A DNA stretch of 64,000 bases, taken from the NCBI RefSeq assembly GCF_019393635.1, contig NC_057863.1, positions 644,587,306 to 644,651,305 on the forward strand. Reading direction: 5' to 3'. The notes beneath the pieces are model-generated. The model saw only the letters and a list, made by a program, of their open reading frames with translations, made no database searches and had not been told where the DNA came from. The stretch is from Dromiciops gliroides. Taxonomy: Eukaryota > Chordata > Mammalia > Microbiotheria > Microbiotheriidae. How positions within the stretch are numbered: the stretch's first letter is position 1; every line of letters starts with the position of its first letter. Made by a program: the position numbers and the translations under genes. This document shows positions 53,933-62,592 of the stretch, piece by piece.

Positions 53933-54613
53933 TGATGTAGGAGGCAAAAAGGGGTTAATAGAAAAACCTACGATCCAAGCTTTAATTCAGATATTAGCTC
54001 CAAAAGGGAGTTGGACCCCAGTTAATGGATAATTTACAAGTCAAAATGCTAGGTTCTCATACCCATAGTGATCAGCATCCATAACGGACCAAAACGGGTC
54101 AGATCAAAATAACAATAAAGGAAATGACATGGCTATAGAAATTCTAAAGAAAAATGATTATATTTTGAAATTAGCCATGGGAACCAGAAAGAGACATGTG
54201 CAGAAAAGGCCAAATTTGTCTCCAGATTCACCTTATGACATGTAAACCCCCAAAACACACCTCCACTGAAAAAGGTACCCTCCTTGGGGGTTGGCTTAGG
54301 ACCCCAGGGACTCCAAATTAGGATAAACCCTCCCTTATAACACCCTTAGGTGGAGAATATTATAATGAGTAGGACAGGCCCTCCCCTGTACCTCCCCAAG
54401 ATGGAGATTATTATAATGAGACTGATAATCAATTTATCCATACTATAAACATAACTGTCTTTCCTTTCCTTATTGGAGATATACCTTTCCACTTTCTCTC
54501 CCTGTAATCACTCACAGCATTGCAATAAAACTTGGTAAATTGAGTCACTGAGTCTTGTAATTCTTTTGGGATGACTCACAATCAATTGGACCCCAAATTT
54601 CCTGCCCACATCA
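53933..54613 (+). mobile_element. Solo LTR (ERV class I-like)
   Basis: 681 bp starting TGATGTAGGAGGC and ending TGCCCACATCA, so the ends form an inverted TGATGTGG/CCACATCA-like pair. A perfect 4-bp target duplication AGGT lies at 53,929-53,932 and 54,614-54,617. AATAAA is at 54,524-54,529, about 90 bases before the end. No internal retroviral sequence flanks it, so the provirus was lost by LTR-LTR recombination. Confidence 0.85.
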
Positions 54614-54686
54614 AGGTGAAGAGAATGAACATTTTACCAAGCGCCTATTATGGGACTCCAGAAGCAAGTGAAAAATGTTCTCTCTG

Positions 54687-54915
54687 AGGGCAGCTAGGTG
54701 GCGCAGTGGATAAAGCACCAGCCCTGGATTCAGGAGGACCTGAGTTCAAATCTGGCCTCAGACATTTACTAGCTATGTAGCCCTGGGGAAGTCACTTAAA
54801 CGCCATTTGTCTCAGTTTCCCTATCTGTAAAATGAGCTAGAGAAAGAAATTGTAAACCACTCTTGGCCAAGAAAACAGGATCATGAAGAGTCAGACATGA
54901 CTGAACAACATAGCT
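54687..54915 (+). mobile_element. Mar1-like SINE
   Basis: GGGCAGCTAGGTGGCGCAGT head nearly identical to the tRNA-SINE, then ATGAGCTAGAGAAAGAAATT and the RTE-like GAGTCAGACATGACTGAAC. Confidence 0.9.
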
Positions 54916-54924
54916 TGCTTTGTA

Positions 54925-55100
54925 TATACTTGTTTGTTCGTTATTCCATTAGATTTAAGTTCCTTGAGGAACTATTGTCCTTTGCCTCCTTTTGTTTTTT
55001 GGGTTTTGTTTTTCTTTTAGAATCTAAGGCCTTTGTGCTTGTAGTCCCAAGAGCCTAGCTCAGTGCTGGCACAGAGTAGAAGTTTTATAATTTATGGATT
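54925..55100 (+). repeat. L2 3' end
   Basis: CCATTAGATTTAAGTTCCTT, GCCTAGCTCAGTGCTGGCAC. Confidence 0.7.
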
Positions 55101-55207
55101 GTTTCTTTTGCCATATTTATAATAAGAACATAAATTTTGAAATAGCTTAGTTCCTTCAGTCATAATACAGCCTTGTAGCAGCCCCTAGAGGGCTCCTCCC
55201 CACTCAC

Positions 55208-55363
55208 TTTTTTTTTGAGGGGGGGGCGGGGCAATAAGGGTTAAGTGACTTGCCCAAAGTCACACAGCTAGTAAGTGTCAAGTGTCTGAGGTCAGATTTG
55301 AACTCAGGTCCTCCTGAATCCAGGGCCAGTGCTTTATCCACTATTCCACCTAGCTGTCTTATT
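55208..55363 (-). mobile_element. tRNA-SINE, reverse, 14-bp TSD
   Basis: TCCTCCCCACTCAC at 55,194-55,207 and 55,364-55,377. Confidence 0.95.
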
Positions 55364-55607
55364 TCCTCCCCACTCACACTAGCAGATTAGTCCCCAGAGG
55401 GTGGCCAATTGCTTTCCCCCTCAGGATTCTAGGGATAACCCTGAGTGGTTTGGAGGGGTTCTGGTACAGGCTGTTGTTAACAAGCCCCAACCAGTGTGTT
55501 TCCTATTGATAATATTGATAAATAAGAATTGTTTCATTTTTAGTTGGAAATATTTACTGAAACAGTCAGTGAATCAATAAGCATTAAGTACTTACGGTCT
55601 TGTTTAT

Positions 55608-55834
55608 TTGTTTTAGTCGTGTCTGACTCTTTACTGCTTCATTTGGGGTTTTCTTGATCAAGATACGGGAATGGTTTGCCATTTCTTTCTCCAGCCCATT
55701 TTACTGATAAGGAAACTTAAGCAGACAGGATTAAGTAACTTGCCCAGAGCTAGGAAATGTCTGAGGCTGGATTTGAACTCAGGTCTTCCTAACTCTAGGG
55801 CCAGTGCTCTATCTACTATACAACCTATCTGCCT
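55608..55834 (-). mobile_element. Mar1-like SINE, reverse
   Basis: TTAGTCGTGTCTGACTCTTT, TTTCTTGATCAAGATACGGG, head ACAACCTATCTGCCT. Sits in an old AATAAATGCCTGCCATTGTG-type repeat. Confidence 0.88.
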
Positions 55835-55959
55835 AATAAATGCCTGCCATTGTGCTAAGTGCTGGGAATACAAAGAAAGACAAAAGAAAGAAAAGTTGGT
55901 AGGAAAATATTCCTTCAGAATTCTGGGACACACTCTCTCATAAGACATATGGAGTCCAG

Positions 55960-56237
55960 AGAAGCTGTGTGGGGAGCCAAGATGGTGGAGGAAAGGCAGT
56001 GAGTTCTCCAACTCACAACACGATCACTCCAAAAAACATCCAAATAATGCCAAAGGACAATTCCTAGAGCGGCAAAATCCACAGAAGAATGTGCTGAGAT
56101 CATTTTCCAACCAAGGATGACTTGGAAGGTCAGAAGGAGGGAGTTGCTGTGCTGAGACAGGAGTGGAGCCCAACCCCATAATCACTCTGAGACCCCCCAG
56201 AGTGAAATTTAAAAAAAGAAAGAAAGAAAGAAAAGAA
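55960..56237 (+). mobile_element. Retroposed L1 5' UTR fragment, 18-bp TSD
   Basis: 278 bp beginning GAAGCTGTGTGGGGAGCCAA then GATGGTGGAGGAAAGGC, the style of an L1 5' end, and ending in an (AAAG)n-rich tail. The perfect duplication AAGACATATGGAGTCCAG lies at 55,942-55,959 and 56,238-56,255. Its order of motifs parallels the L1 5' UTR at 3.33-3.5 kb, though the sequence is another subfamily. There is no ORF1. It appears to be an L1 transcript that ended within the UTR and was reinserted. Confidence 0.7.
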
Positions 56238-56255
56238 AAGACATATGGAGTCCAG

Positions 56256-56627
56256 GGGAAAGTGGGCTTAAATTTAGAGAACACATAAGGTAAAAGGAGT
56301 AACTCATAGCTTCCTATGAGGTGGAAGACTTTTTTCCTCGGGTAGTGCTCATGAAGTTACCCTGAGGAGTGTGTGTGAATGTGTGTGTCTGTGTCTGTGT
56401 CTGTGTATGTGTAGTTCTAGCCAGGCCTTGAGGGTCATGCCCTTGTAGAGCCCTCAAGCTGCATTTTGAGGAGCATTTGCATTTCTGGATAGTCCTCCTT
56501 CAGCTCCCAGTCAGATGTATTGTTTGTTACTGGTCTACTCTCTCTGACTATATGGTAGGGGGAGGACCCCGGAAGGGGGAATGTTACAGTCCCTATAGGT
56601 TTGCTCCCCCTTCCTATATTTGTTGCC
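56256..56627. other. Unassigned DNA with (GTGTCT)n
   Basis: 56,370-56,412 is GTGTGTCTGTGTCTGTGTC-like simple repeat. The rest is unrecognised. Confidence 0.45.
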
Positions 56628-56862
56628 AATGGATAGAGCATGGGCCCTGGAGTAAGGAAGACTCCTCTTCCCAAGTTCAAATCTGGCTTCAGACACTTAC
56701 TAGCTGTGCAACCCTAGTCGAGTCACTTAAACCTGTTTGCCTCAATTTCCTCATCTGTAAAATGAGCTGGAGAAGGAAATGACAAACCACTCCAGGATCT
56801 TTGTCAAGAAAACCCCAAATGGGGTCATGAAGAGTTGGACATGACTGAAAAAAAAAAAAACC
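56628..56862 (+). mobile_element. Mar1-like SINE
   Basis: AATGGATAGAGCATGGGCCC, GAGCTGGAGAAGGAAATGAC, CCCCAAATGGGGTCATGAAG, AGTTGGACATGACTGAAA. Confidence 0.9.
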
Positions 56863-56983
56863 CTCAACAACAAGGGACCTGTCTGCCTTCTCAAAATGCT
56901 CAGAAAACTTGACTTCTAAAGACATCACTGGAATCTTCTGCAAGAAGAAAGCATCTGAATTTGTAATTATCCCCAAAGGGCTG

Positions 56984-57636
56984 TGGGGTGTGCATACCCT
57001 TTGACCCAACAATACCACTACTAGGTCTGTATCCCAAAGAGATCATAAAAAAGGGGAAAGGTCCCACTTGTACAAAAATACTTATAGCAGCTTTCTTTGT
57101 GGAGGCAAAGAATTAGAAATCGAGGGAATGCCCATCAGTTGGGGAATGGCTGAACACGTTGTGATATATGAATGTAATGGAATACTATTGTGCTGTAAGA
57201 AATGATGAGCAGACAGATTTCAGAAAAAACTGGAAAGACTTAAGTGGACTGATGCTGAATGAAGAGAACAAAACAAGGAGAATACTGTACACAGTAACAG
57301 CAACATTGTGCAATGATCAACAGTAATAGACTAAGCTCTTCTCATCATTATGATGATCCAAGACAATTCCAAAGGACTCATGATGGAAAATACTCTCCAC
57401 ATCCGGAAAAAAAGAATTGTGGAAATTGAATACAGTTTGAACCATACTATTTCTACTTTGTTTTTGTTTTTTGAGGTTTTTCCTATTCTGATTCTTCTTT
57501 CACAACATGACTAATGTGGAAATATGTTTAATGTACATATATAACTTAGATTGGTTTCTGTCTTGGGGATGAGGGAGGGAAGGGAGAGAGGGAGAAAAAT
57601 TTAGAACACAAAATCTTATAAAAACAAATGGTGAAG
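56984..57636 (+). mobile_element. 5'-truncated L1: ORF2 C-terminus and 3' UTR
   Basis: Starts at ACCCTTTGACCCAACAATAC (PFDPTIPLLG region), has GGGGAATGGCTGAACACG (EWLN region) and ends in the polypurine tract and AAAACAAATG tail. The coding part is short and frameshifted. Confidence 0.87.
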
Positions 57637-57786
57637 GGGCAGCTAGATGGCGCAGTGGATAGAGCACTGGCCCTGGAGTCAGGAGTACCTGAGTTCAAAT
57701 CCAGCCTCAGACACTTAACACTTACTAGCTGTGTGACCCGAGGCAAGTCACTTAACTCCTATTGCCTCACTAAAAAAAAAAAAAAA
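57637..57786 (+). mobile_element. tRNA-SINE
   Basis: 'GAGTCAG/TAACAC/GCCTCAC' type inserted at the L1 3' end. AAATG(G/T)TGA(A)GG lies on both flanks. Confidence 0.93.
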
Positions 57787-57792
57787 TGTTGA

Positions 57793-57945
57793 GGGGGCAG
57801 CTATGTGGCACAGTGGATAAAGCACCGGCCCTGGATTCAGGAGTACCTGAGTTCAAATCTGGCCTCAGACACTTGACACTTACTAGTTGTGTGACCCTGG
57901 GCAAGTCACTAAACTCCCATTGCCCCACCAAAAAAAAAAAAAAGG
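57793..57945 (+). mobile_element. tRNA-SINE
   Basis: 'GATTCAG/TTGACAC/CCCCACC' type directly behind the previous SINE. Two subfamilies side by side. Confidence 0.93.
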
Positions 57946-58280
57946 GGGGTATGGGTTGGGTTGGGTTTGGTTTTGTTTAAGAACTAATTTTTAAAAGGTT
58001 TTCACAGCAACAGTTGTGTATCTAGGCGAATGGCTACATTAGTTGTGGTGAATTAATGCAAGGAATTATTATAATGCAATCAATGCTGAAAAGTATGAAA
58101 AAAAAATTTTAATCTCTACAGACCTTATTAAATTATGAGACCCAGAGAAGGGACTATGTACTAACCCTGATCCTGTAAGGGGAGAAGGAAATGAGAATGA
58201 ACGGATAATCCCAATGGGGATTTAGAGGGAGTTTCTGGAAGGTTTTTGTAAATATTTTTGCATTGAAATTAACTAATTTA
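57946..58280. other. Unassigned DNA, possibly old L1 3' sequence
   Basis: CGAATGGCTACATTAGTTG is weakly L1-like. The rest is unrecognised. Confidence 0.35.
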
Positions 58281-58435
58281 GGGGCAGCTAGGTGGTGCAG
58301 TGGATAGTGTACCAGCCCTGGATTCAGGAGGACCTGAGTTCAAATCCAGATTCAGACACTTGATACTTACTAGCTGTGTGACCCTGTGCAAGTCACTTAA
58401 CCCCAATTGCCTCACCAAAAAAAAAAAAAAAAAAG
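58281..58435 (+). mobile_element. tRNA-SINE, 16-bp perfect TSD
   Basis: GAAATTAACTAATTTA at 58,265-58,280 and 58,436-58,451. Mosaic diagnostic sites. Confidence 0.95.
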
Positions 58436-58451
58436 GAAATTAACTAATTTA

Positions 58452-59244
58452 AAGATAGCTCGCACCAAAGAAAATGATACTCCAAGCATCAATATTAAGT
58501 TTATAAGAAATAATTTTTTAAAATGAAATTACTTGATCCTTGGCACCCTCTCTACAACTAGTTCAATACAAATTACATTGAAAAAGGAGAAAGGAGCCAC
58601 AGAGAACTGGTTTTTATCTACTTCATCAGGACCAAAGAATTCACCACTATCATACCACCACCCATGAGCTGACCTTCTGGTGGTAGAAAGAGCACTGGCT
58701 TTGAAGGCAAAGGACCTGGGTTCAAATCCCACCTCTGACACTTATTGCCTGTATGACCTTGATCAAATCACATGACTTCCCTTGGCCTCCATTTCCCCCT
58801 CTGTAAAAGTAAGGTTCCTTTCTCTTCTGGAGCTACGCTCCTCTGCAACCACACTCAAAGTCTTTCCTGCTTGGAAGAACCTACCAAGGGTCCTCTGTGA
58901 TAGACGGCTGCTCCCAATGCTGAAGCATTGGGCTATTATTCTTTTTAAATCTCTTATCGCTAATACTTGGCTCCAGGTTACAGTGGCATCTGGCTGCCTG
59001 CTCACTGAACTGGCTGGACTCCCAGAACTAACTCAGATGACTGCCACTCCCTAACTGCTTTTTTCCCCTAAATTTTCTCTTTGAACAGTCATCAACAAGC
59101 AAAAACATTTCAACATACAAAGAATAACAAAAAGAGGATGATGTTTGTTTCGTAAGTGTAAATTGTGTTGAACGTGGGTAACAAAGTTACCCTGTTTGTA
59201 CCCTCTTGTGAATTTTTCATTTTCTTCTGTTTTTAATGTTTTCT
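58452..59244. other. Unassigned DNA with MIR-like element
   Basis: 58,675-58,805 is MIR-type in sense (AGAAAGAGCACTGGCTTTG, GGGTTCAAATCCCACCTCTG). The open frame on each strand at 58.76-59.05 kb shows no known domain. Confidence 0.5.
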
Positions 59245-59402
59245 TTTTTTTTTCTTTTTTTTTTTTAGTGAGGCAATTGGAGTTAAGTGACTTGCCCAGG
59301 GTCACACAGCTAGTAAGTGTTAAGTGTCTGAGGCCCGATTTGAACTCGGGTACTCCTGACTCCAGGGCCAGTGCTCTATCCACTGCGCCACCCAGCTGCC
59401 CC
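59245..59402 (-). mobile_element. tRNA-SINE, reverse, 13-bp TSD
   Basis: TTTAATGTTTTCT at 59,232-59,244 and 59,403-59,415. Confidence 0.95.
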
Positions 59403-59575
59403 TTTAATGTTTTCTTAATACTTCTTTCTTCCATCTCCCTTCTTTTCTTCCTTCCTTCTTTCCTTTCCACTACCTACTAACTCACCAACTCTCCACTCCA
59501 CAGATGCCCTCCTTTGTAATAAATGTAAGCCACCATTAGATGAAGATGAGAAGTGATTGAGGAGGAGGAAGATTG

Positions 59576-59577
<2 letters not shown>

Positions 59578-59615
<38 letters not shown>

Positions 59616-59620
59616 GATGA
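59578..59620. repeat. (GATT)n microsatellite
   Basis: About nine units followed by GATGATGAT. Gives a false Ile-Asn-Gln-Ser frame on the minus strand. Confidence 0.93.
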
Positions 59621-59932
59621 TGATCATAAAATGTATGGTACTTACTTTGCTGGACTACTTTCCCCTACTACTCCCAACCCTGCTTCTTTCTACCCTTGTG
59701 ACCTTGGGTGAGTCAATTAATATCTTGGGGCCTCAGGGACTTCTAAGGTCCCTTCTGGACCTAAATCAATGATGCTATCAACTCTACCTTGGACCCAAAT
59801 TCAGCATCCTTGTGTTGTTTTATATATAACCTCCCCCTTACTTTCAATTCTTTATCCTTTTAGATCCAGAACTTTTTTTCCCAAGAAATCACCTCATCCT
59901 ATTACTGTACTGAAAAAAAAAGAGTATAATTA
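59621..59932. other. Unassigned DNA
   Basis: Weak MIR-like wording (GTGACCTTGGGTGAGTCA) only. Confidence 0.35.
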
Positions 59933-60084
59933 AGGGGGGCAGCTAGGTGGCGCAGTGTATAAAGCACTGGCCCTGAATTCAGGAGTACCTGAGTTCAAAT
60001 CCAGCCTCAGACACTTAACACTTACTAGCTGTGTGACCCTGGGCAAGTCACTTAACCCCAATTGCCTTACTTAAAAAAAAAATT
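59933..60084 (+). mobile_element. tRNA-SINE, 15-bp perfect TSD
   Basis: AAAAGAGTATAATTA at 59,918-59,932 and 60,085-60,099. Confidence 0.95.
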
Positions 60085-60099
60085 AAAAGAGTATAATTA

Positions 60100-60739
60100 C
60101 TAAAAATATAGTAGCATCAGGAAAATACATCAAGAACAAGTAGCCCAAATACCCATGGCCCCAAGAAAGTCACCTCTTCTCTCAGCCTTTTGGGGACAGA
60201 AGGTTGAAAGTCCAGCCCATTCTTTCCCTGACTCTAACCCTGAGGTTAATCTAGAGAAGCTGGAAATGTGGGAATAACAATTATCCAGCATCAGATCTCC
60301 AGGAGTGATTGCTCAGAAACCTGGCTTGATCCAAGAACTCTCCTTTTACACAGGGCGAGGCCCCTTCTGGGTCTAAAACGACAGGAGCCAAATGCATTTG
60401 ACAAACCAGGCTGCAGACACATCCAGAAGAGGCTTGAGAGCTACTCTTCCAACCCGACACCCCACCCCCGACACTTTCAGTGGCAAGCTAGGTCCCCAGA
60501 GAGCAGCTGCTGTTCTTCCCCCTAAAAGATTCTAGAGGACCCCAAGCAGCTGAGGAAAAGCATCTTTCTAATGCTATATATGGTTCATGAGCACCCTTCT
60601 CTGTTCTCCCCCCCCCCCATTATCTGTTGATATGAGACAATTTGCTTTTTTCATTGGAGGACCTGTTATCTTTGCAATTAAGATGTAAGTGCTTTGAGGA
60701 TAGGGAGTGATGGTGTGCTTGAGCTTATCCAATTGTTAG
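60100..60739. other. Unassigned DNA
   Basis: C9 run at 60,610. 60,670-60,715 is an L2-like scrap. An 85-codon frame at 60,268-60,525 has no recognisable features. Confidence 0.4.
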
Positions 60740-60877
60740 ATTTTCAAGGCCTTTACACCTCAGAAATCCACAAATGCTACCAATCAGGGCTTGGTTTATT
60801 GTCATATTGATTTCTAGACTTAGGAAAGTGATAGAGAAAATGGTGGTAATGCAGTTAAACTTTAAAAGTATGACCAA
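60740..60877 (-). repeat. Palindromic-family arm
   Basis: CAGAAATCCACAAATGCTAC, AATCAGGGCTTGGTTTATTG, CTAGACTTAGGAAAGTGATA: same arm as the right side of the 52.25-52.66 kb palindrome. Confidence 0.7.
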
Positions 60878-61034
60878 GGGGCAGCTGGGTGGTGCAGTGG
60901 ATGAAGCACTGGCTCTGGATTCAGGAGGACCTGAGTTCAAATCCAGCCTCAGACACTTGACACTTACCAGCTGTGTGACCCTGGGCAAGTCACTTAACCC
61001 CAATTGCTTCACCACCACCACCCCCAAAAAAAAA
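60878..61034 (+). mobile_element. tRNA-SINE
   Basis: AAAAGTATGACCAA upstream (60,864-60,877) and AAAAGTACAACCAG downstream, an imperfect duplication. (CCA)n before the A tail. Confidence 0.92.
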
Positions 61035-61890
61035 AAAAGTACAACCAGCATACTTTTTTGGTTGTTGTTGTTGTTTTTCTGGAAAGCCCATTGTTAAACA
61101 TTTTCTCTATCAGCGGTGTGTTCCCTGATAGGGACTATTTTTGCTGCTATCTAAATCCCTAGTGCTTATCACAATTCTTGGAGCATAGTAAGCATTTAGT
61201 AAATGTTTATTAATTGATTGATTTCACATAGATGAATAGAGGTCAAGATGAGGTTTTTGGTGGGAAAGTCACAGGTGTGGTAAATGTACTCATAGGAAAT
61301 CACTTGATCCATCCTTTCCAGGAATAAATAGTAGTGTTGATGATTGTTCCCAAAGCTAGAACTGGAAAGCAGATTGGGGGGGGGGGAGCAGCATACTTAA
61401 ATGATTTGCCCAAAACCACACAGGTTATCAGAGGTGGTATTTGAAGCCAGGCCCTCTGACTCCCTGGGCACCCCTCTTTCCATTGTACCGTATTGAAGCC
61501 CCACACTGGATTGACTCTAGTCCTATTCTATGTTCTAAGGACACTTCCAGCTCTGGCATTTGGGATTCTGCATCCTAAGAAGCCTTCAGAATTTGTCTAG
61601 GAAAGATACAGAGGCCTCGGGTCCCATATAATCACTCAAGTCACTAAATCCAATAGAGGATGGGCTTTCTTTAACCCCAAGGATACAAAGGATTCATTCC
61701 CAGTTCATAAAGAGTCCAAGCTCACTCTGGATGAGCTCCACCTCTCCCAAAGACCTATATGTAGCCCTGAGGATGAGGATCCCCTGAAAGGGGAAAGTCC
61801 CCAAGGTTCCTTCCAAAAAATCAAATAAAACACCCCTCCAAAGAGCCCTCTACCTCCCTTAGGTCTTCCTTAATCCAGAGTACTACCCTG
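61035..61890. other. Unassigned DNA with L2 and MIR scraps
   Basis: 61,110-61,230 is an L2 3' end (ATCCCTAGTGCTTATCACAA, AGTAAGCATTTAGTAAATG). 61,380-61,500 is a reverse MIR-like element with a G10 run at 61,377. Nothing coding. Confidence 0.55.
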
Positions 61891-62044
61891 GTGGGCAGCT
61901 AGGTGGCGCAGTGGATAAAGCACCAGCCCTGGATTCAGGAGGACCTTAGTTCAAATCCAGCCTCAGACACTTGACACTTACTAGCTGTGTGACCCTGGGC
62001 AAGTCACTTAAACCCCATTGCCCCGCCAAAAAAAAAAAAAAAAA
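61891..62044 (+). mobile_element. tRNA-SINE, 14-bp TSD
   Basis: AGAGTACTACCCTG at 61,877-61,890 and AGAGCACTACCCTG at 62,045-62,058. Confidence 0.94.
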
Positions 62045-62058
62045 AGAGCACTACCCTG

Positions 62059-62540
62059 AAACTGAAATTCTCCCAAGCAAAAAAAAAAAAAAAAAAATCA
62101 GAGTTTCTAGTGAGTCAACCAACCCATTTCCATGATGAACCTCACTTTGCCCCAGAGACCCATAGAGTCTTTGGCACTATGTTTATACTTCCACCTTGAG
62201 TCCTCAATCTCAAGTCATGGGGGAACCTCAAGGTAGCTAGAGGACCTAGAAATAATCCCCTCTGGTAGGTCCTACTTTGCCCATAATTCACAGGAAGGTG
62301 ATGGCAAGGTACAGGTTGACTCCAGTCTAGAAAAGCCACTGTTGCCAATGCCGTTACACTTTTTGGCACCATTCCTACAGTTTCCAACTTGGCCCAAGAA
62401 CTCCTCACTGATCCATCACTGCTTGAGGTCACTGACATCTCTGTTGACATCTTATTCTCTGGATGAGCCTGGTATGTGTGCCAGTTTTCCCTCCAGAGTA
62501 CCGAGTTCAGGTCTCCAGATGTGACCCCTTTCCTGTTTTC
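62059..62540. other. Unassigned DNA, open on both strands
   Basis: A reverse frame (62,142-62,450) and a forward frame (about 62,320-62,465, with VTLFGTIPTVSNLAQELL) overlap. Neither has a recognised domain. No gene is called. Confidence 0.3.
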
Positions 62541-62592
62541 CTCTCTCTCTCTCTCTCTCTCTCTCCCTCCCTCCCTCCCTCTCTCTCTTTCT
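62541..62592. repeat. (CT)n/(CCCT)n microsatellite
   Basis: CT dinucleotides, then CCCT units, then CT again. Confidence 0.93.

Noticed and set aside
4192..61097. A recurring peptide TLTSCVTLGKSLNPNC / LPRVTQLVSVKCLRLDLNSGPPES in dozens of frames
   Set aside because: Both are forward and reverse translations of the tRNA-SINE, not a gene family.
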